NCBI RefSeq assembly: GCF_008831285.2
Contig: NC_045149.1
Coordinates: 18,057,035 to 18,121,034, forward strand
Origin: Nymphaea colorata
Taxonomy: Eukaryota > Streptophyta > Magnoliopsida > Nymphaeales > Nymphaeaceae
DNA length: 64,000 bases
Direction of reading: 5' to 3'
A program made the position numbers and the translations under genes. The notes under the pieces were generated by a model. The model saw only the letters and a list, made by a program, of their open reading frames with translations. It did not search any database and was not told where the DNA came from. Shown here piece by piece: positions 36,790-48,711 of the stretch (within the stretch, counting starts at the first letter, position 1; every line of letters begins with the position of its first letter).

Positions 36790-37410
36790 TCGACACTGTA
36801 AGATTTGATCCATACACTTATGTATGCATGAAAAAAAAAATACACATGAATGTTACAAATGGGTATAGTTTATAAGTCCAGGGAAGCGAGAGAATCTACC
36901 CTATGGTTTTAGGACGAGAGCGGTGCTGCCCCCTTTCCCCTTACCCCCCAAGGTTTAGGGTTGTATTGGTGCAAAGAATACTTACCGTAGATCACTGAGC
37001 GGTTCGAATAAGAACACTTTCTTCTCAAACTGAATTCACTTAAATTGTTTGTTGGATCCATCAAATAAATTGTTACTTCGGGGGTATTGATAGAGGAATT
37101 TCATTATATCTCTCCAAATCGGAGTTTGAAACTCATGTAATTAACTTAACCTCTTTAGGTTATTTGACTTGGCTAATCCAAGAAGGGATAGATCTCTGAT
37201 CAATCTCATTCAGCTAGATACGATAGATTTAGATTAAGAAAGATGTAACACCAAAAAAGAGTTGATTGTTGAGCTTTATGAGGCAAAAAACTCTCAAGTA
37301 CAGTTTTAAGGGAAGGAATTGACCTACCTATTCCGATCGGGGAGAAAAGGCCATTCGACAGAGAGATTCAAAATTTGCAGAGGCTTGGTTCGATCAAGCT
37401 GCTGTCAACC

Positions 37411-37593
37411 TATAACAACCCCACCCACTCCTGGCTCGATCCCCTGGTTCGATGGATCCCAACCACATCCTAACAGTTTTCAGTTCGAAAAAGGCTAAGA
37501 ACCATGATAACCATTTATGTAATGACCCTCGTTATAAACCCTTGAATATCCCTCATAATCTTCAATACAAGACTAATTTTTTAGGGTGTTACA
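37411..37593 (-). mobile_element. Possible solo LTR related to the 23.5 kb TRIM-like element
   Basis: The right end (TTCAATACAAGACTAATTTT then GGGTGTTACA) closely parallels the right end of the LTR at 23525-23723 (TTAAATACGAGATTAAACTT then GGAGTATTACA). The left part has TATAACAACCCCACCCACTC, parallel to TGTAATAACCC and the CCCACCTCC block there, and GCTAAGAACC parallels CTAAGAACC. Length is similar. No second LTR or primer binding site is visible beside it. Confidence 0.45.
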
Positions 37594-38118
37594 CAACCAG
37601 ATATATTATATTCATCTTCATGTGTATAATTTATAAGTCAAGGTCAAGCTCAAACACATGATTTTGCGAAACATTATTTACAGTAGAAAAAGGAGAAAAA
37701 AAAAAAGGAAACATGAATTCTTGTGTTACTATATATTAGTTAATGGACATGGAATGAGGTTCCATCGAAACGGTTGTTATGGTCCAATGGGGGAGGCCAA
37801 GTTGCATGTCATGAGGGGAAAGACACTTTAAACCATTACACTTAAATCAGCCCCTTGTGGTGTAACCTTTCTATAAACTTACTTGTGAATGTAAATCTGG
37901 CTCTTGAGCAATATTGAATTATCAGATAAACGAGGAGTTGCTAAAAGTGCAACTACCGGTAGGTTCCTCAAGATATAATCTCCCTATAATATACCTAACA
38001 TAGGAAAATATATGTATATATACGACCTTGTAGATTTGTTCCATATATACAGGAACACATATTTAGGAAGATACCAAACTTTACTTTTTATTGAGCTCTA
38101 GCCCGTGTGATATTTCTT

Positions 38119-38122
<4 letters not shown>

Positions 38123-38212
<90 letters not shown>

Positions 38213-38305
38213 TGGTAAAAACCAGACCAGGTCAGAAACAAAAACCAGACCCATTAAATATGATATTTAAAGTGTTTTCAATTTGATCTTAAGCATAGGT
38301 TGATG

Positions 38306-38384
<79 letters not shown>

Positions 38385-38450
38385 TAATTTTTTAGCAAAA
38401 AAGTAAATGGTTTGGTTTTTTTTTCTGAAATAAGTATCTTGTTTTTACCT

Positions 38451-38489
<39 letters not shown>

Positions 38490-38555
38490 CGTTATAGATG
38501 GGTTATAGTGTACTCATTGTGTTGTATATATACAGGAATATTTGGGAAGACAGCA

Positions 38556-38615
<60 letters not shown>

Positions 38616-38682
38616 CGTTATAGATGGGTTATAGTGTACTCATTGTGTTGTATATATACAGGAATATTTGGGAAGACAGCAG
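38123..38682. repeat. (TA)n cluster with a 126-base tandem duplication
   Basis: Four (TA)n blocks lie at about 38123-38207, 38308-38379, 38453-38487 and 38557-38613. After each of the last two comes an identical 69-base unit (38488-38556 and 38614-38682) starting GACGTTATAGATGGGTTATA and ending GGGAAGACAGCAG, a period of 126 bases. A diverged relative precedes the cluster at about 38024-38078 (GACCTTGTAGATTTGTT ... ATACAGGAACACATATT). The cluster is non-coding. Confidence 0.9.
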
Positions 38683-40759
38683 GCATACTGTTTCTTTAAG
38701 CTGAATGGAACTGTAATTGAAGCTACCTGTTGCAAGTATGGTTTTCTTTTTAACACTAGACCTTCTTTAGGACACTGTCTTTAGGGCAAAAAAAAAAATC
38801 TGGCTAGGACATAGGGTCTTTAAGTGCCTTGTTCTCTTTAAATGAGCAAAGGCACGTGACCCTCACCCCTAGAGCCCTCATGACCGAGCCCCTCCCCACA
38901 TTTTTTAAAAAAACAAAACAAGAAAAGGAAGGGAAAGGAGAAAAAACAAAGACTAAAGAAGTTGTTTTTATTTGATTATTGTAAGCATCTCCTCACAGTG
39001 TGACAACGTGTATAGATTCCACTTTGGGGAGCCTCCCAAGGCCATGACCCTAAAAATAAGGGCATGGTTGAAGCCCCTCCTGCCCTTTGTTTGTGGGCAA
39101 AAGTCTTTTCTAAATGGCCCCCCAGAGCAAACCTTATCTCCCCATATTTTTACTTTCAGAACTTTACTTTACCAAGAAAAAAAGATTGCTTAGAATTTCG
39201 AGGACAATAAAAGCACTTCTAATGTTTTTCGTATTGCTAAATAGCTGTCTAACTTTTCTTTATAATTAGTTGAAAGCTTCTTAGTTTAAGTCTCCTAACA
39301 AGATTAATCTTAAATGGGTGGTAAAAACTTTTTCCTTTCTGAATTTCGAGTAACAGAGATCGAACTTTACCTTTTTCTTATCATTCAATGGAGGCATGAT
39401 CATATAAGAGTCATTCAAATACTACAAAGTTGTAAAAAGTTTAAGATTGAGCTATTTGTTTTGAAACGAACAAGATTAATTAGATCAATGAAGGTATATT
39501 TTTTGGCCGACTCAACTTACAGGTGTCTTGAGGAGTGCAGAAACTCAAACTCTCAAGTGTATCTTTTCTTATCATCAAGAAAACATTAGTGCTATGTTTG
39601 AATAAGTGGTATTCCATTCTAGAGGCGGATCTTTAGTTTAGATTTTATGAAAATTTCCAGCAAGAAACAAATGTGGAACAAATATGTCATCACCTTTTAG
39701 TAGGTTTTGAAACTTTGAGAATAAAGTTCTACCTAAACAAGTAGAACTTTAACCCCAGGTAAAATTTTTTTGACCGTTGTCTTTCATACCAAAGAAAACT
39801 TCTATACACAAACAAGCATGGAACAAAAGTTCCAAGTCATCTAAAAAACCACTCGATATTAAAAACACCAGGCATTCTAATGACTGGGTATTTAATATCA
39901 TGTATTAGTTGCTTACCTGTTTCTTAAAAAAATCACTAAAATTTTTAAACTTTTTGAAAAAACAAGCACTACCCAAAACGCAGACATTTTAAAAAACACA
40001 AAACAAATTCATCGGTGTCATATAAACTTATATAAAAAAAAATAAGATAAAATAAAATAAGGAATAGATACAAGGGAAAAAGAACTCCAAGTGGGGGGCT
40101 GAGCTCCTCGAAACCTGGGATCCCCTTAATGATTTATCATAAAGTTGCTGTTTTGATCATAACTCATCCCACTCCCATCCCTTTGTTGCCCGGAAAACCC
40201 GGGTGAACACGACCTTTTCTTTTCTTTTTTCTTCCTTGTTTTCTCTTTCTCTTTATTGTCTCATATACATTGATATACTATTATTTTAGAGCTGCCCCTT
40301 TTAGCTTTTAGTGAGTAGCAGGAGTAGTTGTTGACTGTAGAGCCATGAAGCGATCATTCGCTTGGACCAGGAGAGCTTCAGACTACAGATGATTCTTATA
40401 TCCTGAAAAGACTGTGGACTGATGCTTATGGCTTGCTTGGTTAAAGGACATATTATTCCAGAAAAGGAACATCTAAGATGAACAATCTCATGATCTTCTG
40501 TCCCAGTTTTTTCAAGTTTTCATATGATGAGAATATGACTATAACTGTGCAAGTTAGAATAGAAGTACCTTTGCAAGTGTCACAAACCAGCGAACCTCTT
40601 CAGTCTTCAGGTTGTTTGAGATATCACGCTTACTTGTCCTTTCTTTTTTCCTTTAAGAAAATGCTGCACTTCGGAGCGTTGGAAATACAATTCCTGAAAC
40701 GTGTGAAGATAAAGAATAGAATAAATATCCACACATTAATTAATACAGACCAAATGAGA

Positions 40760-40945
40760 TGTAGTTACATCAATGATGTGGGGAGAATTTATCATGCCAC
40801 ACGTGTGATAGAGATAGCAAATAATCAACAGTTGGTACCTTAAAAAGAGGAAAATAAAAGTCCATAAAATGAGAATGCATAACAAAATTTAAAGACAATA
40901 AGTCTCCTATATACAAGAACAAGAAAGAGAGAAAAAAAACTGGAT
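40760..40945 (-). repeat. Dispersed repeat, copy 2 (partner near 12.4 kb)
   Basis: In reverse complement it contains the same AATTTTGTTATGCATTCTCA core as the copy at 12290-12520, preceded by CTCTCTTTCTTGTTCTTGTAT and followed by TGGCATGATAAATT and CCACATCAT. Ends are not resolved. Confidence 0.5.
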
Positions 40946-40984
40946 GTAACACCGCCACCCATAAATCACATGAAATATCTCACA

Positions 40985-41105
40985 ACTTAATACTAAAATG
41001 TCTTGGTATCATCAAGATATATAACAATATCTTTGTGAATCGAACAGGTGACCTGCCCATTACAAGCACCTGCCCCGACCAGTCACCAGACCTAAACCCA
41101 ACATT
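40985..41105 (-). mobile_element. Possible tRNA-derived SINE fragment
   Basis: On the minus strand CTGTTCGATTCAC (about 41037-41049) matches the polymerase III B box, and CTGGTGACTGGTCGGGGCAG about 30-50 bases upstream could be a degraded A box. No target duplication was found. Low confidence. Confidence 0.3.
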
Positions 41106-42169
41106 GTAGCTAATTATATGAGCTCTAGGTAGAGAATAAGGGCACTCCACATAGCTAGTCATGTCTCATGCATGCACATGCCACGGTTCAACATTAAACT
41201 AGCAGTGAAGGCTTTCCTCCTCCTCCTCTTGTAGTTTCGGTATCAATCGGTTCGATCAGGTATGCAAAACTTTTTTACTCTAAGACATGATACAATTAAC
41301 TTCCTTAAAACTGCTTAAGTTTTAACTAAACTGTTTTTATAGAACAGAACAAAGAGAGTACTCGACTAGTGTAACAACAGTTGATTTCCTTAGTGCCCTC
41401 TAATGCTAGCCCACCGGAAAATTCTCGCCGGAATCTCAACCTGTTCACTCGCATGCCTGAAACACCTATGGCGAATTCAAATACCGAAAGTACTCGTGTA
41501 TAATACAGACATTTCATTGTTAAACTATACAATATAAATGTCAGATAAGCATCACTGAAACTTGGGGCCTTTTGCAAGTCAAAGGACTCGAAACACTTGG
41601 CGGTGTTAAACCCCACACTCCCTTTATTTGCCACCTTTTCCCCATCATACAAAAGCGTCGAGAGAGAGGGACGGAGACCGTTACATGCCGTCACCAAAAG
41701 CAAAAATAGTTTAAAAAGGAAAAGTTTCTAATTTAAGGGCTCGGCTTTGTCCGGAATCTATGAACAAGGATCTTGGTCTTCTAATTTAACGGTGGGAGCC
41801 TGGTGAAGAAGAAGGGAGGCCGGTTTTAACTGAAAATCAGAAACCTTGAGGTCGTTCCTAGAATTAAATCTAAAAGTGGGTGGCTAAAGCGGAAAACCTT
41901 CCCGCCCCATGCATGGGCGCAAGCAAGCACCACACGCACATGTGTGTGGCATCTTCTTCCCCGCCGCGTGACGCCTGAGAAAACGAAATACTAAATTCTT
42001 CCAAGCGCACATTCAACACTACCCTACAAAAACCAGACCACCCACCACCACCACCTCTCTCTCTCTCTGTCTCCCTCCCTCTTTATGTGTGTATTTGTAG
42101 CAGCAATCTGTTTTGAGCTTAGCGACGCATTGGAGACCCAATGCAGTTTCAGGCTTGGGATTTGTAGCC

Positions 42170-45100
42170 ATGTCGTTCCCCAACGCCCACTTCCTCCGCC
42201 ACCACCACCACCATCTCAGGACCACCACCACCACCTTCTTCTTCCATCTTCTCCTGCAACTCTTTCTTGCTCTGCAAGCAACTGCAGATAACGCTGAGTC
42301 GTTAGCGCTCTTCTCCCTAGTCCGCAACCTCACCGCCATCCCTTCCCAGCTTTCTAACTGGAACCAGGCCGACCCTTCACCCTGCAACTGGACCTTCGTG
42401 ACGTGCTCCCCTGCCGGCCTCGTCACCGACCTTAGGGTCGATTCCCTCGAGCTCGCCGGCGCCACGCTCTCTCCTCAGCTCGCCCGCCTCCGCTCCCTCC
42501 GCACCCTCGTCGTCTCCAGCTCCAACCTCACCGGCGTCATTCCCGATGAGATCGGAAACCTGACCAACCTCGTCGTCCTGGACCTTAGCGCCAATGCGCT
42601 CACCGGACCCATTCCGTCCTCCATTGGCAGGCTGTCGAGCCTGCAGACGCTCGCGCTAAACTCGAACCAGCTTGATGGCGCCATCCCCTTGGAGATTGCC
42701 GGCTGCTCTCAGCTCCGGAACCTACTCATCTATGACAACCGCCTCACAGGCACCATCCCGCGGGAGCTCGGCGTGCTGGCCTCTCTGGAGGCTATTCGTG
42801 CCGGCGGGAATCTCGGAATCTCCGGTGAGATTCCCACCGAGCTAGCGAAGTGCTCGAACCTCACCGTGCTGGGGTTGTCGGAGACAAAGGTCTCGGGCGG
42901 GATACCGCCGGAGTTCGGGAGGCTCGGCCGGCTTCAGACGTTGTCTATATACACTGCGATGCTCACAGGGGAAATACCGCCGGAGATCGGGAACTGCTCC
43001 GAGCTCGTCAACCTCTATCTGTACGAGAACTCGCTCTCCGGATCGATCCCGCCGGATATCGGACGGCTGCAGAAGCTCGAGAAGTTGCTTCTCTGGCAGA
43101 ATGAGCTCGTCGGGGCGATTCCAAAGGAGATTGGGAACTGCAGCCAGTTGAAGACGGTGGACCTCTCGCTTAACTCGCTCTCGGGAGGGATCCCACCTGC
43201 GTTCGGCAGCCTCGCAGGGCTACGGGAGCTCATGCTGAGCGACAACAACATCTCCGGTCCGATACCTTACCAGATCGGCAACTGCACCGCGCTCTCGCAG
43301 TTGCAGCTGGACACCAACGAGCTCTCCGGCCCGATACCACCGGAGATAGGCCGGCTATCCGGCCTTACGGTATTCTTCGCATGGCAGAACCGGTTAGAAG
43401 GATACATCCCGGCGGAGCTCGGTGGTTGCGCCGCCTTGCAGTCGCTCGACCTCTCGCACAACTCCCTATCCGGTGCCATCCCTCCGTCTATCTTCCATCT
43501 CCAAAACCTGACGAAGCTCCTCTTCCTCTCGAACGACCTGTCCGGACCGATCCCTCCGGACGTCGGCCTTTCGGCGTCGCTCGTTCGGCTTCGTCTGGGA
43601 GGAAACCGCATATCCGGCAGCATTCCACCGGAGATCGGTCAGCTCACAAGATTGAACTTCCTGGAGCTCTCCGACAACCAGCTCTCCGGCGAGTTGCCGG
43701 AGGATATAGGAAATTGCAGCCAGTTGCAGATGCTCAACCTCAGCAATAACACTCTTCAGGGAGCACTTCCGGCCTCGCTGGCGTCGCTTGCCCTACTCCA
43801 GGTACTCGAACTGTCGAGAAACGGCTTCGTGGGTCAGATTCCAGCGAGTTTCGGCGGCCTCAAGTCCCTCAACAAGCTCAGCCTGAACATGAACGCTCTC
43901 AACGGCTCCATCCCAGCCGCACTCGGTCAGTGCTCCGCACTCCAAATGCTCGACCTGAGCAGCAACCATTTGTCCGGCGAGATACCGCCTGAGCTCTGTC
44001 GCATTCAGCCGCTGGACATCGCCCTCAACCTCAGCAACAACCAGCTCTCAGGTCGTATCCCTCCCGAAATCTCCGCCCTAACGAAGCTCTCGGTTCTGGA
44101 TCTCTCCCACAACATGCTCACCGGAAACCTTACCGCCCTCGCCCCACTCGACAACCTCGTCTCCCTCAACATCTCCTATAACCGTCTCACCGGCAACCTC
44201 CCCAACACGAAGCTCTTCCGGCAACTCTCCGACAGTGAACTCGCCGGCAACGACGGTCTCTGCACAACATGTATCGCCGGCGAGCCCTCTGTCCCGGCGG
44301 TCGGCCGGGCAGCGAGGGTGAGGCTAGTACTCGGAGTACTCGCTTCATTGCTGGCAGCACTGCTGGTCGGTATCCTGGTAGCAGTGCGCGCGCGGCGGAT
44401 GGTAATGAGAGAGGACTCGCCGGCGTCTTCCGACCTCGACGACCCGGAGACGATGATGGCGTGGCCGTGGCAGTTCACGCCCTTCCAGAAGCTGAGCTTC
44501 ACGGTGGATGAGGTCGTCCGGTGCCTCGTGGACGGGAACGTCATCGGAAAGGGCTGTTCGGGCGTGGTGTACAAGGCCGACATGGGCAACGGAGAGGTAA
44601 TCGCCGTGAAGAAGCTCTGGCCTTCGTCCAACGACTTCACCGCGACGACGACGACCACCACCACCACCATCAAGAACAACAAGAACTTCATCGTCAATGG
44701 CTGCGTGGCGAACAATCGGGACTCCTTCTCTGCAGAAGTGAAGACGTTGGGCTCCATTCGGCACAAGAACATAGTGAGGTTTCTTGGTTGCTGCTGGAAC
44801 AAGAGGACTCGGCTGCTGATGTACGACTACCTGCCCAACGGCAGCCTGGGGAGCCTGCTGCACGAGAAGGAGAGGACGGGGCTGGTGCTGGACTGGGGCG
44901 TGCGATACGAGATCATACTGGGCGCCGCGCAGGGCCTGGCCTACCTGCACCACGACTGCGTCCCTCCCATTGTTCACAGAGACATCAAGGCCAACAACAT
45001 TCTCATCGGCATGCATTTCGAGCCCTACATCGCCGACTTTGGCTTGGCCAAGCTGGTCGACGATAACGACTTCGCCAGGTCCTCCAACACCGTCGCCGGC

Positions 45101-46793
45101 TCTTACGGCTACATTGCACCAGGTCTGTCAGATATTATTTTCTTCCGTCTTTGATTTTTTTCTGTTTTCCTTTAAACCAACCTTATACAAGCTTAGACCG
45201 TTTGATCTTATTAAGTTCTAAAGCTCGTTAACATAAACAAAGTGAGATCAAATCTGTGTACCCAAAGAATTTCGTCACAACTCTCAGCTGTTTTAGTACT
45301 AGTTACTACCAATTCCAACTAGCTCTTAGCCTGAAACTTCTTTGTTTCAATTGCTTGGGAACGGTACAACGCCATTGTAGCTTATCAGAACGTATTTGGT
45401 CTAAAACCTGGCCTTCAAGTATCTTGAGTAGGGATCATGGTAACAAAAACCAACTCTTTTCTTGTGTTGGTTCTTTTCCACAACTATATATTTAGATAGA
45501 GAAGATGCTAACTACATTTAGACTTGATTACTCCTATAAACAGAAAATAACCAGATTGAATCTTTTTGGTGTATTGTCGACATTTTGCTTCGCATGGCAA
45601 CTCAGACGTTTGTAGTGGTCAATGTCAATTCGGTCCAGATCTATGGATTACCAGAGAGGTCGCTTTCTTCGAAGAATTTTGAGAGGGCATAGGAGCGCCC
45701 TTTTCCATGGAATATAGGACTGCCTATGTGGAGTTTCGGATGACTCCTTTTCTCCTTCTTGGTTGCTTGAGTCCAGGACAATCATGGCGTTTGTTCATAG
45801 TTTAGTCATTAAAGGACACGTCGTGGTTTCAAGTACTGTTGACAGAAGGAAAGAGGTTGACCTCCTTTTCCTCTCTCTCACCATGTGACCTCAATGATGG
45901 GAACCCCAGCGGCGAGTGCCGCCATTGATGCGGAAAGCTGGTAGACTGGAACCGATGTTTTCCGTGACGTGCTTGGCAAGATAAAACCATGGTTGAGTTC
46001 CCAAGTTTGCGTCTGTTTGACTCGTGAGTTGCCAAAGCCCCACTTGGCACGGAGAGCGACCAGGTTGCCGCTGTACTCTTTCAATATGAAAAATTTTAAA
46101 ACTAGGTGGTTGAAAAATACGATCTGAAAATTGATATGTAGGAAGATGACGGTGAATTCATTTATACACTTGCTTGAAACGATGACCAAGTTATAAATAG
46201 GCATAACAAGAGAATGCATCGCCCTTTCAAGAATTGAAATGATTTGATTCATCCTCTAACTTATTCTGCTATCAGAGTATGGATACCGGATGAAGATCAC
46301 TGAGAAGAGCGACGTCTACAGCTACGGTGTTGTGGTGCTGGAGGTGTTGACAGGGAAGCAGCCCATTGATCCCACCATACCGGAAGGGCTGCATGTGGTG
46401 GACTGGGTTAGGCAGAGGAGGTATTCCTGTGTGGAAGTTCTGGATCCTCAACTCCGTGGGCGGCCAGATTCTGAAACCGAAGAGATGGTACAGGCGGTAG
46501 GGATTGCGCTGCTCTGTGTAAATCCATGCCCGGAAGAGCGGCCCACGATGAAGGACGTGGCGGCCATGCTCAAGGAAATTAGGCATGAAAGGGAGGGCGA
46601 GTGCCCCAGCAGCAAGGTTGACATGCTGATCAAAGGACCATCAACGCCGGACAACCAAATCCGGGAGCTAGTCAAGCCGGGCGCCGCGGCTGCTGCTTGC
46701 TCTCAATCAAACAGTAACAGTAGCAGCAGTTTCTCCACCCCAACTCTTCATTACACCTCTTCTGTTGTCTCCGCGAAAGCTGCCTTTCATTGA
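42170..46793 (+). CDS. LRR receptor-like kinase, RGF/CLEL peptide receptor type (RGI/RGFR)
   Basis: Two exons (42170-45122, 46276-46793) join in phase to 1156 residues. Order: signal peptide (about 1-40, with His5 and Thr5 runs before the hydrophobic core), LRR cap NWNQADPSPCNWTFVTC, over twenty plant LRRs (about 80-680), a membrane helix near 719-741 followed by RARR, then a Ser/Thr kinase. Kinase residues: glycine loop GKGCSGVVY from 793, Lys814, HRD Asp938, DFG Asp956; it is an RD kinase. The motif R210-A-G-G213 is the RxGG signature reported for root meristem growth factor receptors, and long blocks (FTPFQKL, RFLGCCWN, GSYGYIAPEYGY, VLTGKQPIDPT) fit the RGI1/RGI2 clade. Such receptors perceive sulfated RGF/GLV peptides at the plasma membrane, with SERK co-receptors, to maintain the root meristem. 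The intron splits the APE motif, a position typical of this family. A Thr-rich insert (about 827-836) sits after Lys814. Coding GC is high. Confidence 0.93.
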
Positions 46794-48711
46794 TCTATAC
46801 TAGACAGGATTCATCTAGTTTCACATCCTTTTCATTATTATTTTTGTTCGAGGAGTCCATAATCAGTTATCTTTGTTATGTTTGCAACGAGATGAACTGC
46901 GGCGGTATTATGTAAATATGATGGAAGACCTTTTCTAGAGAATGCATTAATCTTGTTGCTAATTTGTTACTGCTCTCTCAGGGAGAGATGGTGGCTTACT
47001 TCTATATGAAATAACTAGTCAAATTACCAAGATTTTAGGGTCTCTTGTTCCTTGTCAATGAGCAATCTACATTTTGTTGGCACTTTCTGGGAAGTTGGGA
47101 TTAAAATCTTGCCACAGGCTTATATACGGGAGCACTTAGAGTTAAAATTGTAAAACATCAAAGTTCATGTCCATGAACCAACGTCTCATGTCCATGATCC
47201 ATAGAAGTTCTTTATTGGCATTTCAAAATTTGACGTCATGAAAATGTGATTATTTTCAATGTCTAGAAGAAAACAGAAGAAGAAGAAGCTTGGGCAAAGC
47301 TGCTTTTACTGGAAGCCAATTACTTCACATGGCCTCTGTGGTTAGTGGAATTGGAATAAAAGAAGATGAGGATCCGGAAGAGTGAAACGGAATCTTTGAA
47401 AGAAAGAAGCAAACATTAAGCACCAAGATTAATCTCCAAGGAGAAGGGTCTTGATCAGATGGTTTAAACCGAGGATGTCAGGCCCAATCTTAAATACTTC
47501 GCACAACAGAAGCAGCCATACTGCAGGAGACATTTCAAAACTTCTGAAGTGCTGATGGTACGACACAAGCGGATTTACAACAGCTAATGAAGCAAATAAC
47601 TGGACCACGAATGAAAATAGAAACAAATGCCAAGAAACTGAAGTCTCTTGGTTCAAATGAGGCAAAAGGAAACCCAGGTCTGGATCCTCTTACAGTAAAT
47701 GGTAAACCTCCTTGGATCATGCATAACATCAGTCACAGCAAGTACATCTTGCTTCAGCTGCTACAAAGATGATGACCATGAGAATCAAACCGTGAATGAT
47801 GCCAACAGGAACAGACCCGTCTTACCCGCACCAACCCCTTCTACCGTAACTGCCCACTTTCGTCCAAACTGTAAATCTAAAACCTTTGTCAAAGTAATAA
47901 GCAACAAGCTGACGATCTGAGACTGATCCAACCTCCTAAGACACGTTTCAATTTCCACTCCAGAAGATCCAGTCCAGATTCAAGGCAAAGCTTTATGCTA
48001 TCTACGTATAAAGAAACTAAGATGGTAGCTCATGACAACTATTTGCACTTCAATGGAGAAGAAAATAATAGTTATATGTGAATAAGAAACGAAGAGCAAA
48101 GACCATGAAACAAAGCACTGACGAAGTGAGAATATTGCCTGTCAGTAAAAAGGGAAAAACATTAGAAAGAGTAGATATCGCCTGTCACCGACAACTCCAG
48201 AATGATGAGAAGTTGAAATTGATCACAAATTAAACTACTTTTTACCAAATGCGGTGATTTAAACATCTGTATATCTCTACACGTACGAAGGTGGAGAGCG
48301 GCAGTCTTTAGCACCTCATGAAACATAACTTCGCATGATTAGTTAAGTGTACTTCAGAAATCCAAGAAAATAACAAACTAATGAACCGCATTTATCAAGG
48401 ATTGTTTTCACAGAAACACAAAGTTGCAAACGAACTGTACACAAAAATAATGAAGGACACATGAGGGTACGAGGAATAGCAGGAAAAAGGGACATTATAT
48501 GCAAGCTCCTTACTTTCACTAGAAGTTGAAATTTCGTTGCATTATAAGGAACAATACAGTACATTTTAAAGAAACTGTATCACTTTACAAGGATTTCGAT
48601 GTCAGACTACATTTGATTAGGAAGTAAAATGAGATCTAAGCTTTGTCATATCATTTTCACCAACTGCCACAACTTTTACAACGTCACATGTGCCAACAAA
48701 TACTACAAGTT
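46794..48711. other. Intergenic between convergent genes
   Basis: Separates the RGI gene (+) from the FAR1-related sequence (-). Apart from the possible coding fragment at about 47506-47772, frames are short. No clear polyadenylation hexamer was found near the RGI stop. Confidence 0.5.
47506..47772 (+). pseudogene. Possible decayed coding fragment, unrecognised
   Basis: One plus-strand frame reads EAAILQETFQNF, a stop, then about 75 open codons including ADLQQLMKQITGPRMK, IETNAKKLKSLGS and NPGLDPL. The helical, charged look is more protein-like than its surroundings, but I recognise no family and there is an in-frame TGA at about 47542. It may be a dead exon or chance. Confidence 0.2.

Larger units (their letters stand above)
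34843..38122. other. Intergenic, repeat-derived
   Basis: No supported gene in 3.3 kb. It contains a C/T-TA microsatellite and a possible solo LTR (listed separately), and a GGTCTCAAAGCAACCCTGAA stretch near 36150 that resembles part of the SINE-like sequence at 26.5 kb. Confidence 0.5.
38690..42169. other. Intergenic, upstream of the RGI receptor kinase
   Basis: No supported gene. The last 200 bases are C/T-rich (CTCTCTCTCT near 42055) and form the probable 5' leader of the receptor kinase. No clear TATA box is seen. Repeat pieces near 40.8 and 41.0 kb are listed separately. Confidence 0.55.

Noticed and set aside
38123-38682. A centromeric or satellite array
   Set aside because: Only two identical 69-base spacers and one diverged relative are present among TA runs; far too small for a satellite array.
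42113-42169. Extending the receptor kinase start upstream to 42113
   Set aside because: The upstream extension lacks an ATG start; the ATG at 42170 directly precedes the signal-peptide region.
43015-45066. Long frames on other strands and frames inside the receptor-kinase exon
   Set aside because: GC-rich LRR and kinase coding sequence throws long shadow frames; the plus-strand LRR-kinase reading is unambiguous.
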